From Pseudomonadota bacterium (lineage in GTDB: Bacteria > Pseudomonadota > Alphaproteobacteria > SP197): a stretch of 64,000 bases of DNA. Shown in pieces: positions 35,008 through 43,535 of this stretch (its first letter is position 1; each line of letters opens with the position of its first letter). The stretch lies in NCBI GenBank assembly GCA_039028155.1, contig JBCCIS010000014.1, positions 1 to 64,000 of the forward strand. Direction: 5' to 3'. A program made the position numbers and the translations under genes. The notes under the pieces are model-generated. The model saw only the letters and a list, made by a program, of their open reading frames with translations, was not told the DNA's origin and made no database searches.

Positions 35008-35634
35008 CTAGTCGAACTGCGTCTGGCGCGTTGTGCCGGCATGAAACTCAAATGCCGCGTCGATGTCGGCCGCCAAAATCCGTTCGGTCGACAGCTCTGG
35101 TAGTTCATCGGGCGAGAAGAACGCCGCAGCGGTCGTTTCGACACCCGGCTTGGGTGACGCGCCATCGCTTTGCTGGCACAGAAAATGAAGTTTGTAGAAG
35201 TCACGGACATCGGGGTCATAAGCGTGTTTGGCGCGGTGGCGGACGCTGTAGAGGTCCGTCACGCTGACCCGTAACCCGGCTTCTTCCCGAACTTCCTTAA
35301 TGACGTTTTCCGTCGCCGAGAGGCCGACATCCGCCATGCCGCCGGGCAGGGACCACCGGCCGTCGCCACGCTCGCAGACCAGTAACACCTTGCCATCCTT
35401 GATCACCGCCGCGCGCACGTCGATCTTGGGAGTCGCATAGCCGTGCAGACCGGGATGGGCGAGCAGACCTCTGATATGTTCGATTGGAAGCGATCCGAGT
35501 TGGGCGATCATGGACTGCGCGATGTCGTCGATCTCTGCATAGCGCTCGCGGTCATAGACATCCTCACAATAGTGCAGACCGGTCGCGGCGATCGCTTGTA
35601 GGCGCTTGGCCCACGTCAACCACTGACTTTCCAT
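35008..35634 (-). CDS. NUDIX hydrolase with N-terminal NUDIX-associated helical domain
   Basis: A 208-residue protein from the ATG at 35634. Residues 1-60 are a helical domain (WAKRLQAIAATGLHYCEDVYDRERYAE) seen in ADP-ribose/nucleoside-diphosphate-linked hydrolases. The Nudix box starts at GGMADVGLSATENVIKEVRE and ends EEAG, with the catalytic REVxEEAG Glu residues present. It is expected to cleave a nucleoside diphosphate linked to another moiety using Mg2+. The specific substrate is not fixed. Confidence 0.9.
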   Translation of the reverse strand: MESQWLTWAKRLQAIAATGLHYCEDVYDRERYAEIDDIAQSMIAQLGSLPIEHIRGLLAHPGLHGYATPKIDVRAAVIKDGKVLLVCERGDGRWSLPGGMADVGLSATENVIKEVREEAGLRVSVTDLYSVRHRAKHAYDPDVRDFYKLHFLCQQSDGASPKPGVETTAAAFFSPDELPELSTERILAADIDAAFEFHAGTTRQTQFD

Positions 35635-35648
35635 GGATGCGTCTCCGA

Positions 35649-36263
35649 TCAGCGTCTGGCCAGCGCCAGGCCGGCGCCGGCGGCGATCATCATGCCGCCG
35701 GAGACGCGTGCGACGACGCGTTGCGCGCGTGGGCTGCTCAGGAACTGGCGCGCTTTGCCCGCGGCAACCGCCCACACACCGGTGACGACAAAGGTGATCA
35801 CCAGGAAGGTCGGCACGATGATTGCGAACTGGGTTTCCAGCGGACGCGTGGCGTCGAGGAACTGCGGCAGGAACGCCGCGATGAAGATCAGACTTTTGGG
35901 ATTGGGAATGGTGATGACGAGGCCTTGCACGAAAAGGCTTTTGCGCGATGTCGGCGGCCGGGCGTCATCGCGCGGCACCGCGGCGCTGCGCCACTGCTTG
36001 ATGCCGAGATAGATGAGGTAGAGCGCGCCTGCCCAGCGCAGCCACTCGAACGCCTCGGCGACCACATTGAGCAGCGAGACGAGGCCGATGGTCGCGATGA
36101 TGAGCTGCACGCCGACGCCGGCGGTCGCGCCGGCGACGGTGACCAGCGCGCGCTGCCAGCCGAACGAAATGCCGTGGGCCACCGTCAAAATGACGCTGGG
36201 CCCGGGCAGGAAGATCATGATGGCCGTCGCGACGACAAAAGCTGCGTAGACGTGAAAGTCCAT
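35649..36263 (-). CDS. LysE/RhtB family amino-acid exporter
   Basis: A 204-residue membrane protein from the ATG at 36263. IMIFLPGPSVILTVAHGISFGWQRALV is the N-terminal LysE signature (PGP then a Gly-rich helix), and LVITIPNPKSLIFIAAFLPQFLD is the second conserved NPK motif. About six spans. Family members export lysine, homoserine, threonine or related compounds. It is 14 bases upstream of the NUDIX gene on the same strand, so co-transcription is likely. Confidence 0.9.
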   Translation of the reverse strand: MDFHVYAAFVVATAIMIFLPGPSVILTVAHGISFGWQRALVTVAGATAGVGVQLIIATIGLVSLLNVVAEAFEWLRWAGALYLIYLGIKQWRSAAVPRDDARPPTSRKSLFVQGLVITIPNPKSLIFIAAFLPQFLDATRPLETQFAIIVPTFLVITFVVTGVWAVAAGKARQFLSSPRAQRVVARVSGGMMIAAGAGLALARR

Positions 36264-36385
36264 TTGCGGCGCGCGCTCCCCTATTCTTGTTGGCACCATG
36301 AAGCCGCATCCCGGCCGTTTCGTCCAGTGTCATGGCACCGCGGGACGACATAAATCCGTCACCACAGGTCGCGTAACGGTTAGCT

Positions 36386-36841
36386 CTAATCGCGGACGAT
36401 CAGATAGGCGCCGAGGAGCAGCAGGCCGGCGCCGACGATTTTTGACATGTCGATCGCACGTAGCGGCATGCCGAATGCGCCGACGTGATCATAGGCGATC
36501 GCGGCCAGCAGCTGCCCGCAGATGGCGGCGGTCAGGAAGGTGCCGACGCCGATGCGCGGCACGGCGACGATCGAGAGCAGCACCATCGCCGCGCCGATCA
36601 CGCCGCCAAACCAGACCCATCCCGGCGCGGCTTTGAGATCGGCAAGCTTGGGCGCGGTGCCGCCGGTGACCAGATAAAGCACCAACAACACCAGGAACCC
36701 CAGGCCAAAGGCGATCATGCCGGCCTGCAACGCACCGCCGGCGTGGATCGCCATGCGCGCGAAGATCGGTCCTTGCGCCGCCAAGAGCCCGCCGCCAAAA
36801 GCGGCGGCCACGATCAGCACGAGGGGCGCATAAGGCGACAT
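36386..36841 (-). CDS. DMT superfamily protein, YdcZ/DUF606 type
   Basis: A 151-residue protein with five hydrophobic segments (LVLIVAAAFGGGLLAAQGPI; ALQAGMIAFGLGFLVLLVLYLV; WVWFGGVIGAAMVLLSIVAV; GVGTFLTAAICGQLLAAIAYDHV; IVGAGLLLLGAYLIV). The FGGGLLAAQGPINA-like opening and FLTAAICGQLLAAIAYDHVG are the DUF606 signature. Half-size drug/metabolite transporters usually work as dimers. Last gene of a three-gene unit, six bases after the acetyltransferase. Confidence 0.88.
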   Translation of the reverse strand: MSPYAPLVLIVAAAFGGGLLAAQGPIFARMAIHAGGALQAGMIAFGLGFLVLLVLYLVTGGTAPKLADLKAAPGWVWFGGVIGAAMVLLSIVAVPRIGVGTFLTAAICGQLLAAIAYDHVGAFGMPLRAIDMSKIVGAGLLLLGAYLIVRD

Positions 36842-36847
36842 GGGGGC

Positions 36848-37378
36848 TTACAACGTCTTGTACATGATCACGGTGTCGAGATAGACGTCCTCGATCGCGT
36901 CGCGGGCGAAGCCCGGAACAACCCCGACCTTCTGGTAATCAATTCCGCGGTAGAACGTCTCCGTATAGCCGGGCGCGGTGTCCAACAACAGCAGGCGTCG
37001 TTGGCGGCGGCGCGCGTCGTCCTCCAAAGCGGCCATCATGGCGCGCGCGATGCCGCGACGGCGGAAGTCGGGATGGACCAGAAGCTTCGAGACGTCCGCA
37101 CGATGCGGTGAGTTGGGCGGCGTATCACACGACAGCTGAACCGTGCCGACAAGGCGGCCCGCGATATGAGCCGTCACCACGACGCGGTGGCCGGCGCGCA
37201 CGGCCGGCGCGACCTTCTCCCGCCAGAACGCCCGGCTTTCTTTCAGGCTGAAGGGTGTGATGAAGTGAACGCTGGCGCCGGCCTCGACACAATCGCGCAG
37301 CAGTTCCGCCAGGGCGGCTTCGTGGTCTGTGTAGTCGTCTGGCGTCAGCGTCGTGATCGTGACATCGGGATCAGCCAT
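36848..37378 (-). CDS. GNAT family N-acetyltransferase
   Basis: A 176-residue protein. VVTAHIAGRLVGTVQLSCDT, ADVSKLLVHPDFRRRGIARAMMAALEDDARRR (acetyl-CoA loop RRRGIA) and LLLLDTAPGYTETFYRGIDYQKVG are the A and B motifs of the acetyltransferase fold. It sits six bases after the XRE-cupin regulator and six before the DMT transporter, so the regulator, a modifying enzyme and an exporter form one tight operon, as in small detoxification loci. The substrate is unknown. Confidence 0.9.
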   Translation of the reverse strand: MADPDVTITTLTPDDYTDHEAALAELLRDCVEAGASVHFITPFSLKESRAFWREKVAPAVRAGHRVVVTAHIAGRLVGTVQLSCDTPPNSPHRADVSKLLVHPDFRRRGIARAMMAALEDDARRRQRRLLLLDTAPGYTETFYRGIDYQKVGVVPGFARDAIEDVYLDTVIMYKTL

Positions 37379-37384
37379 GGCGGC

Positions 37385-37969
37385 TCACAAAACGACCAGC
37401 ATATAAGTCGCCGGTTTCTTGCCGGTTTCGAAGATGCCGGGCCCGTGAAGCTGATAGCGCAGGCAGTCGCCCTTGGTGAGCGCGTGGGCAGTACCGCCGA
37501 CGGTCATGGTCAGCGCGCCGTTCAGCATGACCAGATGGTGTTCGAGTCCCGGCCGTGGCGGATCGCGGTACTCGATCCGCGTTTCGGCGGGGAGGTGACA
37601 GTGCAGCACTTCAGCGCCAAGAGTCTGTGACGGCGGCGAGACGGAACGGCGCAGGAAACCGGTCTCGGGATCCTCCCAAACGGTCTGGTCATCATGGCGC
37701 ACGAGCGGTTCGAAATCGGTCTCGACCTCCGCCATCAATCGCGACATGGCGAGCCCGTAGCTGGCGCACAGCTTGCCCAGCACAGAGGCGGTCGGGCTGA
37801 CCTCGCCGTTCTCCAGGCGCGACAGCGTCGCCCGGCTGACGCCGCAGCGCGCGGCCAAATCATCCAGCGACCAGTCGCGTTCAGCCCGAAGCGCCTTTAA
37901 CCGGCTGGCTATGCGGTCGTCGAGGGCAGGGTCAGTGTTGGTCGCACCTCTCATATATGGGATTATCAA
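37385..37969 (-). CDS. XRE-cupin transcriptional regulator
   Basis: A 194-residue protein. Residues 15-70 are a Cro/CI helix-turn-helix (LKALRAERDWSLDDLAARCGVSRATLSRLENGEVSPT); residues 115-194 are a cupin ligand domain (HCHLPAETRIEYRDPPRPGLEHHLVMLNG). The start is a TTG at 37969 or an ATG at 37954; neither has a ribosome binding site and both lie inside a palindrome. It probably controls the operon it heads (acetyltransferase and DMT transporter) and itself. Confidence 0.88.
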   Translation of the reverse strand: MIIPYMRGATNTDPALDDRIASRLKALRAERDWSLDDLAARCGVSRATLSRLENGEVSPTASVLGKLCASYGLAMSRLMAEVETDFEPLVRHDDQTVWEDPETGFLRRSVSPPSQTLGAEVLHCHLPAETRIEYRDPPRPGLEHHLVMLNGALTMTVGGTAHALTKGDCLRYQLHGPGIFETGKKPATYMLVVL

Positions 37970-37981
37970 CCAGATATGAGA
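37949..37981 (-). promoter_or_regulatory. operator-like palindrome over the XRE-cupin start codon
   Basis: TCTCATATATGG (37949-37960) and CCAGATATGAGA (37970-37981) match at 11 of 12 positions, with a nine-base AT-rich centre. The repeat overlaps both possible start codons of the regulator. A bound dimer would block its own transcription or translation start, which fits autorepression and a near-leaderless transcript. Confidence 0.6.
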
Positions 37982-38036
37982 GTCTATGCAAGGCCCTTCG
38001 ACCGATGTTGTCCCGGTGCGGACAAGGCCGCTACGT

Positions 38037-39104
38037 CTACTGATCGATAACCTTGAAGGACTCGATCATCTGCTTCATCTCGTGCCAGACCTCGATCGAG
38101 CCTTGAGACTGGGGAATCCAGACAATCGAAATCAGGAAGACAAACCGAGAGCTGTCGACCAATTTGTACATTCGATAGGTCGAAACCTCCCTCAGCGTGC
38201 CGTTCAGCAGGACATTCGTCAGGGTGTTCTGTGTGCCCCACAGCATCATGGTGTCGTTGGCGACCATGGTGTCGATTGGATCACGGGCAACTGCCTGGTG
38301 CTGGGAGAAGATATTGCCGAGCGTCGGGCGCACCGGCGACTGTTCCGATAGAGATTTGTCAAGAATCATAAGAGAGAAGGAGTTCTCTAACTGTATCCCC
38401 TGAAGGTCCAAGCCCTCGGGGTTGATCATCGAGCGCCGAAACTCCGTGATTTTCGCCTCATCGACCTCCTCGTGGCCTTCTCCTTCTTCTTCCATCCGTT
38501 TCAGCAGCCTTTCAATGATAGCATCGACAACGGCATTCGAGGTCTGATCAGTCATCTCGATAGTCAGCGGATCGCCTTGGCTAAAGATGATGTTCTCCGA
38601 TGACCGCAACATGCGGCCAAGCGGCACAACCGCGCCGTCCAGCAAGAACTGTTCTTCGGTGATCGCGGCGTCTTTCACGACGCCAACTTTTTTCGCTAGC
38701 TCCAATGCGGAGAGATGCGCCGGTTTGGACCAAAGCTCAGAATCCGGTCGCTTGAACGAATAGCCCTTGGTCATATCGACGTAGTAATCGCTGATATTCA
38801 AGGCTTCGACGGCTGCGGGTTCGACAGCGGTTCGGCTTGGGTCAGCCGTTGTCGTGATCTCGCCCACGTGCAGTACCAGTGGAGCGGATTTCCGGCGATT
38901 GTGCCGGTCAACAAAGAAGCCGACCACGATCAGAATCAGGAACCCCAGCATAAAGACGGGATACCAGGCACTTAGCGGGTGTGACGTTGGCGTCAGGCCC
39001 ATCGCCGCCAGGATGACCGCTTCGGCGATCAGGGCGATGATGGTCAGGAACTTCATCCAATCGCTTACGGCATCCAGGATTCCGGCTCTCGTATCCTCTG
39101 CCAT
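38037..39104 (-). CDS. membrane-anchored protein, unknown function
   Basis: A 355-residue protein. Two N-terminal spans (FLTIIALIAEAVILAAMGL and YPVFMLGFLILIVVGFFV) are followed by a basic juxtamembrane RHNRRK and a soluble domain of about 280 residues. That domain has an acidic helix (LLKRMEEEGEGHEEVDEAKITEF) and a C-terminal beta-rich part with two or three aromatic-hydrophobic strands (RFVFLISIVWIPQ). No family recognised. It converges with nothing and is expressed singly; it lies 55 bases from the XRE palindrome. Confidence 0.72.
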   Translation of the reverse strand: MAEDTRAGILDAVSDWMKFLTIIALIAEAVILAAMGLTPTSHPLSAWYPVFMLGFLILIVVGFFVDRHNRRKSAPLVLHVGEITTTADPSRTAVEPAAVEALNISDYYVDMTKGYSFKRPDSELWSKPAHLSALELAKKVGVVKDAAITEEQFLLDGAVVPLGRMLRSSENIIFSQGDPLTIEMTDQTSNAVVDAIIERLLKRMEEEGEGHEEVDEAKITEFRRSMINPEGLDLQGIQLENSFSLMILDKSLSEQSPVRPTLGNIFSQHQAVARDPIDTMVANDTMMLWGTQNTLTNVLLNGTLREVSTYRMYKLVDSSRFVFLISIVWIPQSQGSIEVWHEMKQMIESFKVIDQ

Positions 39105-39251
39105 GAGTCCCTCCAGACTGGTCGTGATGGCTTCAAGGTTGGATCGCTCCGTTGGTGGGAGACGACCAGCTCACATGCTTCAGACTACAGATGACCGCAT
39201 GGCGCTAGCAAGGACGCCGCTCGTTGCCGTTCAACACAGGGAGGGAAGACC

Positions 39252-39587
39252 ATGAACACCAAAGACCTCGAGAACTTTGACCAGATGCCGTTCGTTTTCT
39301 GGGTCAAGGATGACGAGGGACGTTAACTATGGGGCAATAAGACGGTCAACGACGTCGACAAAGAGGGCGTCGTCAGCAAGGCCGATCACGAACGCGTTTG
39401 GTCCGACAATGCCGAGGCCCTGCACGCCGCCGACGAAAGGGTGATGCGCAAGGGCAAGCCGGACTTCATGCGCGAGCATGTCGACAAGTCCGGTAAGGGC
39501 AATGAAATGCTGAGCGTTTGCAAGTTCATGGGCGGACTCGACGGCAAGCGGCGCTGCTTCGGCGTCTCTTTCCTCATCGAGAAGTGA
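39252..39587 (+). pseudogene. PAS-domain protein gene interrupted by one in-frame stop
   Basis: From the ATG at 39252, with GGAGG seven bases upstream, the frame reads MPFVFWVKDDEGR, then TAA at 39324-39326, then continues in the same frame LWGNKTVNDVDKEGVV ... VCKFMGGLDGKRRCFGVSF to a TGA at 39585-39587. FVFWVKDxxGRYLWGN is the usual opening of small PAS proteins, so the TAA replaces an expected Tyr codon (TAC or TAT), one base changed. The total is 111 codons without further defects, pointing to a very recent nonsense mutation or a base-call error. Confidence 0.8.
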
Positions 39588-39600
39588 TGTGAACGCAAAA

Positions 39601-39634
39601 GACGGGCCGCGTCTTCGATCGGACGCGGCCCGTC
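39601..39634 (-). terminator. rho-independent terminator of the lipoprotein gene
   Basis: GACGGGCCGCGTC (39601-39613) and GACGCGGCCCGTC (39622-39634) form a perfect 13-base stem with an eight-base loop. On the minus strand it is followed by TTTT, 26 bases after the stop of the lipoprotein gene. It may also stop plus-strand transcripts of the PAS gene. Confidence 0.8.
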
Positions 39635-39659
39635 ATGCGTAGCGAGTCAGTGGGCGCGG

Positions 39660-40595
39660 CTAACTCGCTGCATCGCCGTTGAACGTCACGTTCACGGTTT
39701 CTGTGCCCTCGGGCAGCGTCGGCGCGCGCGTTTCGAACGCGACAGTCTGGCCGGGCATGATTTCACTCGCCGGTGGAACGATCCGCCATTTGGTCAGCAT
39801 CTGACCGGCGCCATCCAGCAACTCGGCGTTCAACAGAGGGATTGGTTGCACGCGATCGCTGTTGCTCGTCACGACACCCTGGATCACCAGCGTCGTCACA
39901 CCGCCGACCACTTCCGTCGTCGGTGTGGCCAGTTGGATTTCCAATCCGTGACCGGCCTGATCGTTTACTGATGCCAACTGCGGTTGCTGATCGTTGCATG
40001 GCTCCAGGCGATAGGTGCCGGTGCCGTCTTGATAATGATCGACACAATGGGCGGCGGCATAGGCGTCCTGGTCGATGTTCGGCCAGTTGATGCCGATGCG
40101 GGCATTGCGCACCTCACCACCACGGAGCTGAAGCGCATAGAGACCGGGTGGCAGAGGCTGGCTGGGCGTGACACGGATGGTGTCGGCGCGTCCGGCGATG
40201 ATGCTGTAGGTGACAGGCACCAGATAGGCGTCGCTGATCGGCACGTCCCACTCGCTGCCGCTGGTCGGCATGATGTCGCCGCCGGCCGAAACCTGACTGC
40301 GAACCCACGCGACCTTGCGCAGGAAGATCTTTTGTGACGGTTGGCTCGCCAGGTTCTCACCAGGCGCGTAGACGACGAATTGCGTCTGCTCGGGCATGGT
40401 CGAACGCCAGCCCCAACTCTGGTTCTCCCAGGCCGCGTCACCGTCGATGCGCACGGTTTCATCGGCGCGGATGGCGTAAAGGCCCGGATTGTCAGGCACC
40501 AGATGGGCGTCCGGCGGCGCCGAACTGCAAGCTTGAAGAAGGGTGATAAGACACGCGGCGACAAGGCCTCGTGTTCCAACGGCATGATGAAACAT
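39660..40595 (-). CDS. predicted lipoprotein, unknown function
   Basis: A 311-residue protein from the ATG at 40595. The signal ends in a lipobox, ITLLQACSS (Cys about residue 22). The mature protein is beta-rich: a segment of about 100 residues (LYAIRADETVRIDGDAAW ... QTQFVVYAPGE), a central GLYALQLRGGEVRNARIGINW, and a C-terminal immunoglobulin-like domain (TTLVIQGVVTSNSDRVQPIPLLNAELLDGAGQML, then MPGQTVAFETRAPTLPEGTETVNVTF) of the FxLYD/DUF3426 type. Probably an outer- or inner-membrane-anchored adhesion or assembly factor; not characterised. Confidence 0.75.
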   Translation of the reverse strand: MFHHAVGTRGLVAACLITLLQACSSAPPDAHLVPDNPGLYAIRADETVRIDGDAAWENQSWGWRSTMPEQTQFVVYAPGENLASQPSQKIFLRKVAWVRSQVSAGGDIMPTSGSEWDVPISDAYLVPVTYSIIAGRADTIRVTPSQPLPPGLYALQLRGGEVRNARIGINWPNIDQDAYAAAHCVDHYQDGTGTYRLEPCNDQQPQLASVNDQAGHGLEIQLATPTTEVVGGVTTLVIQGVVTSNSDRVQPIPLLNAELLDGAGQMLTKWRIVPPASEIMPGQTVAFETRAPTLPEGTETVNVTFNGDAAS

Positions 40596-40712
40596 CGTTC
40601 GAGCTCCTGAGCATGTTTGGCCGATCCGACTCCCCGTAAGCGGTGACGTCCAGGGCGCGGCGGCGTGACACCGGGTCACGCTGTTTCCGCCGCGCCGCGG
40701 ACGCTGGCCGCG

Positions 40713-41099
40713 TCAGTCGGACTGGCTGGTTGCCGTCGCCGACGCATTCGCCTCGGCGTTACAGCCGCCGTCCTGGCTAGCGGCATGATCCTCGTCGTGT
40801 TGATGGTTGGTCTCGCCGTCCGCCGTGGCGCTGGCGGTCGCCGTCGCGTGGGCGGCGCAGTCGGCCTTTTGATCCGTGGTGATGGTGGAACCAGAGCTGG
40901 CGGAAGCCGATGCACTGGCAGAGGCGGCGGTCTCGTCGCTGTTCATGGTCGTGATGTCCTCCAGGCTTTCGACCGTGATCGCGTCATCAGCCCAGCTCGA
41001 CGCGGCGAACAGGGCGGCAGCACTGCCGACCAGCAGCATGGCGGCGACGGTCAGGCCACGGGTCGTGGCGATCAGGTTTGTCGTTCGGTGGTTTCTCAA
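40713..41099 (-). CDS. small secreted Ala/Ser/Thr-rich protein
   Basis: A 128-residue protein starting at a TTG with GAGTGA upstream. A signal peptide (about residues 12-37, ending SSWA) precedes a polar mature part that contains ETAASASASASASSGST, then ATATASATADGET, a His/Asp-rich patch (NHQHDEDHAA) and two Cys (DCAAH and GGCNAE). The alternating Ala/Ser and Ala/Thr pattern is shared with the much larger neighbour at 41237-43087 on the same strand. Unrecognised; likely part of the same surface or matrix material. Confidence 0.7.
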   Translation of the reverse strand: MRNHRTTNLIATTRGLTVAAMLLVGSAAALFAASSWADDAITVESLEDITTMNSDETAASASASASASSGSTITTDQKADCAAHATATASATADGETNHQHDEDHAASQDGGCNAEANASATATSQSD

Positions 41100-41236
41100 G
41101 GGTTCACTCCGTCTTGTCGGTTATCGGGAGGTGCCGCATCGGTGGCCGGCGGGGCGAGCCGCCGGCCACCTCTACGGGGAGCCGGACATGGCGACTCAGG
41201 GCTCGCCATTGTCCGGGCTCACGGCCACGCGGGCCG

Positions 41237-43087
41237 TCACTGGGCAGCCACCCCATCGACGCTTGCGGACGCGCCAGCCAGGCTGCCGACAACGATGGTT
41301 GCTGCGTTTGCCGCGGCTTCGGCGTTGACCTCGGCGCTCAACGCCGCCTGGGCCGCCGCCTGGGCCTGGGCTTGGGCTTCGGCGGTGCCAATGGCATCGG
41401 CAAGCGACCGGGCCTGTGCCGCGGCCTGGGCGGCCGCGCTGGCTGCCGCACCGGCATGGGCCGCAGCCTCGGCCGCCGCCGATGCCGACGACGCCCCCTC
41501 CGCATGGGCGGCCGCGCTGGCTGCCGCTTGAGCGGCGGCGCTGGCATTGCCGACCGCCTGAGCGATCGCGGTCGCCATGGCGGTGGCCGTCACCGTCGTG
41601 CCGTCATCGTTGGTCACCGATGCGGTCGCGGTTGCCGTCGCCTGAGCGGTCGCGCTGGGCGTGCCGTCGTCACCTTCGTCAGCTGCCGCTTGGGTGCTGG
41701 CTTCGGCGGTGGCATCGGCCTCGGCTTCGGCACTCGCTTCGCCGTCCTGATAGGAGGCTTCGCTGCTGCCTGTCGCCGACGTTTCGGCAGTGCCGTTGCC
41801 TTCCACCGCGGCGCTGGCGTTTGCCATGGAGTTCGCCTCGGCCACGGTGCTGTCGTCGACCGAGATCTCGACGCCTGTCTTGACGCCCGACGATGCCGCC
41901 GCGTCTTCGCCTTCGGCGCTGCCGGACGCATTGCCAATAGAGCCGCCGACAGCTTCACCGTCGATGGCCGCGGCGACCGAAGCGCCGGAAGCCGAAGCCG
42001 ATGCGGTGCCGTCCGCCGACGCGTCGGCGCCGCTCCAGCTTCCGGTGTCGATCGAGGTGCCGTTCACGCTGGCGCTGGCCGATGTGTCGATGCCGACCGA
42101 GGTCGACGCCCCATCACCCTCGGCATCCGCGTCAGCGCTGCCCAAGGCACCGCTGACCGCTGCGTCGCCGTTTGATGATGCGAATGAACTGCCCGAGCTC
42201 GACGCGTTGGCCGACGTACTGCCGCTTGCGTTCGACGTAGTATTGACGCTTGCCGAGCTGCCGCCGGTTGACGCGCTTAGGTCGGTGCCGGTCTCGCTCG
42301 ATCCGTTGCCCGCGACGGCGCCGTCGGTGTCGCCTGATGCCTCCGCATTGCCGCCGTCATCACCGACAGAGGCGCTCGCGCTTGCATCGCTCGACGCGCT
42401 GGCTGTGCCCGCGCCATCCACTGAGGCGGAGGCGCCGGTATCCGAGTTGGCCGACGCGCCATCGCCATTGGTTCCGGCATCTGCGCTTGCCGATGTGCCG
42501 GCAGAGGCGCCGTCGCCCTCGGCCGACGCGGAAGCACCGGCATCGGCGGATGCGCTGTTGCCGTCGCCGGACACCCCGGCACTGGCATTGGCGCCAGCTG
42601 ATGCGTTGTCGCCGGACGCCGAGCCTTCGGCGCCGGCACTGGCCGTTCCGCCGCCGACGCTGGCATTGGCCGATGCGGAGGCGGATGCGTTGCCACCGCT
42701 TGCCGTGCCGCTGCCACTGGCCGAGGCACTGCCGCCGCTATCGCCAGCACCGCCATCGTTCCCACCGGCGTCGGCGTCACCGCCGCCGTCGGCATCGCCA
42801 CCGCCGCCATCGCCGGCACCATCGGTGTCACCGCCGCCAGCGTCGCCTCCAGCTTCACCGCCCCCGGCGTCACCGCCATCGCCACCATCTCCACCGTCTC
42901 CACCGTCACCACCGTCTCCGCCGGCATCGCCACCACCGGCGTCCGCTTGGGCGAGAACGAGGGCGCTTTGGGCGGGCGCATTGATCGTGTCCATGCCACC
43001 AATCATGAGTTGACCGGCATGGGCGGTTCCCAGTCCCAGGGCGGCGGCGCTGACACTGGCCGTCAGAAGTAGATCTTTAAGGCGCAT
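41237..43087 (-). CDS. large secreted low-complexity Gly/Asp and Ala/Ser repeat protein (silk-like)
   Basis: A 616-residue protein from the ATG at 43087 (AAGGAA upstream). Residues 1-24 are a signal peptide. Residues about 50-110 are a tandem GGD array encoded by near-identical 9-base units, a pattern resembling but not matching RTX Ca-binding repeats. Residues 110-420 alternate Ala and Ser with Gly, Asn and Asp (for example NASASASANASVGGGTAS). The C-terminal 190 residues are Ala-rich and likely helical (AQAQAQAAAQAALSAEVNAE). Almost no aromatic or Cys residues occur. The composition recalls silk, fibroin or ice-binding proteins. Unrecognised family; presence of a gene is supported by signal, start site and 1.85 kb open frame, although long antisense frames also exist. 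Confidence 0.75.
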   Translation of the reverse strand: MRLKDLLLTASVSAAALGLGTAHAGQLMIGGMDTINAPAQSALVLAQADAGGGDAGGDGGDGGDGGDGGDGGDAGGGEAGGDAGGGDTDGAGDGGGGDADGGGDADAGGNDGGAGDSGGSASASGSGTASGGNASASASANASVGGGTASAGAEGSASGDNASAGANASAGVSGDGNSASADAGASASAEGDGASAGTSASADAGTNGDGASANSDTGASASVDGAGTASASSDASASASVGDDGGNAEASGDTDGAVAGNGSSETGTDLSASTGGSSASVNTTSNASGSTSANASSSGSSFASSNGDAAVSGALGSADADAEGDGASTSVGIDTSASASVNGTSIDTGSWSGADASADGTASASASGASVAAAIDGEAVGGSIGNASGSAEGEDAAASSGVKTGVEISVDDSTVAEANSMANASAAVEGNGTAETSATGSSEASYQDGEASAEAEADATAEASTQAAADEGDDGTPSATAQATATATASVTNDDGTTVTATAMATAIAQAVGNASAAAQAAASAAAHAEGASSASAAAEAAAHAGAAASAAAQAAAQARSLADAIGTAEAQAQAQAAAQAALSAEVNAEAAANAATIVVGSLAGASASVDGVAAQ

Positions 43088-43535
43088 GAATTTGATTCCT
43101 TCACTGCGGTTCGCTGGAAAAGACGACAGGCCGCACCATTCGGATTCGTTCACCTGGCGATGGGTTGGCTCGCTGGGCGACATGGCTGACTGGTGCCAAT
43201 CGCGTTGATGCGACCTGTCACCCCATGGAGTGGGCGTCGCCGCCGTCTATTCCTGACAGCGCGAAAAGAAGCTTGGACGCGGCGTCGGCCAAACAGATAT
43301 GCGAAGAAAGGTGATGGACGCGCTTCGCCGCGGATCGTCTGGGCTTGAAGCATCCAGACACCCCGCACGGTGCCGTGCGCGCGCCCGCGAACTTTCTTTT
43401 TCGGGAATAGAGCCGGTGCCGCTGCGTCATCGTACGGCGGCAAAAAAAGTCACGGGTTCGACCCGTCTGCCACATTCTCCACCCAATGCGGAACCAAGCT
43501 ACTCATTCGCCAACGCTGGGGAACGGGGGCAGCCT
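43088..43535. other. 448-base divergent region between the repeat protein and the ECF sigma gene
   Basis: It holds no supported gene. It includes ACGGGTTCGACCCGT (43452-43466), a short perfect inverted repeat after seven A. A GGAACC at 43490-43495 resembles an ECF -35 but has no matching -10. Promoters of both flanking genes must lie here. Confidence 0.5.

Noticed and set aside
41790-43013. Long plus-strand frame opposite the silk-like protein gene
   Set aside because: It is proline/alanine-rich only because it is antisense to GC-rich Ala/Ser/Gly codons; it has no signal or family, and the minus strand has a signal peptide and ribosome binding site.
43452-43466. tRNA T-arm-like GGGTTCGACCC in the sigma upstream region
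   Set aside because: The rest of a tRNA (anticodon and acceptor arms) cannot be folded from the flanks; it is a simple palindrome.
43490-43515. GGAACC as an ECF promoter -35 for the sigma operon
   Set aside because: No suitable -10 at 16-17 bases; support too weak for a feature.
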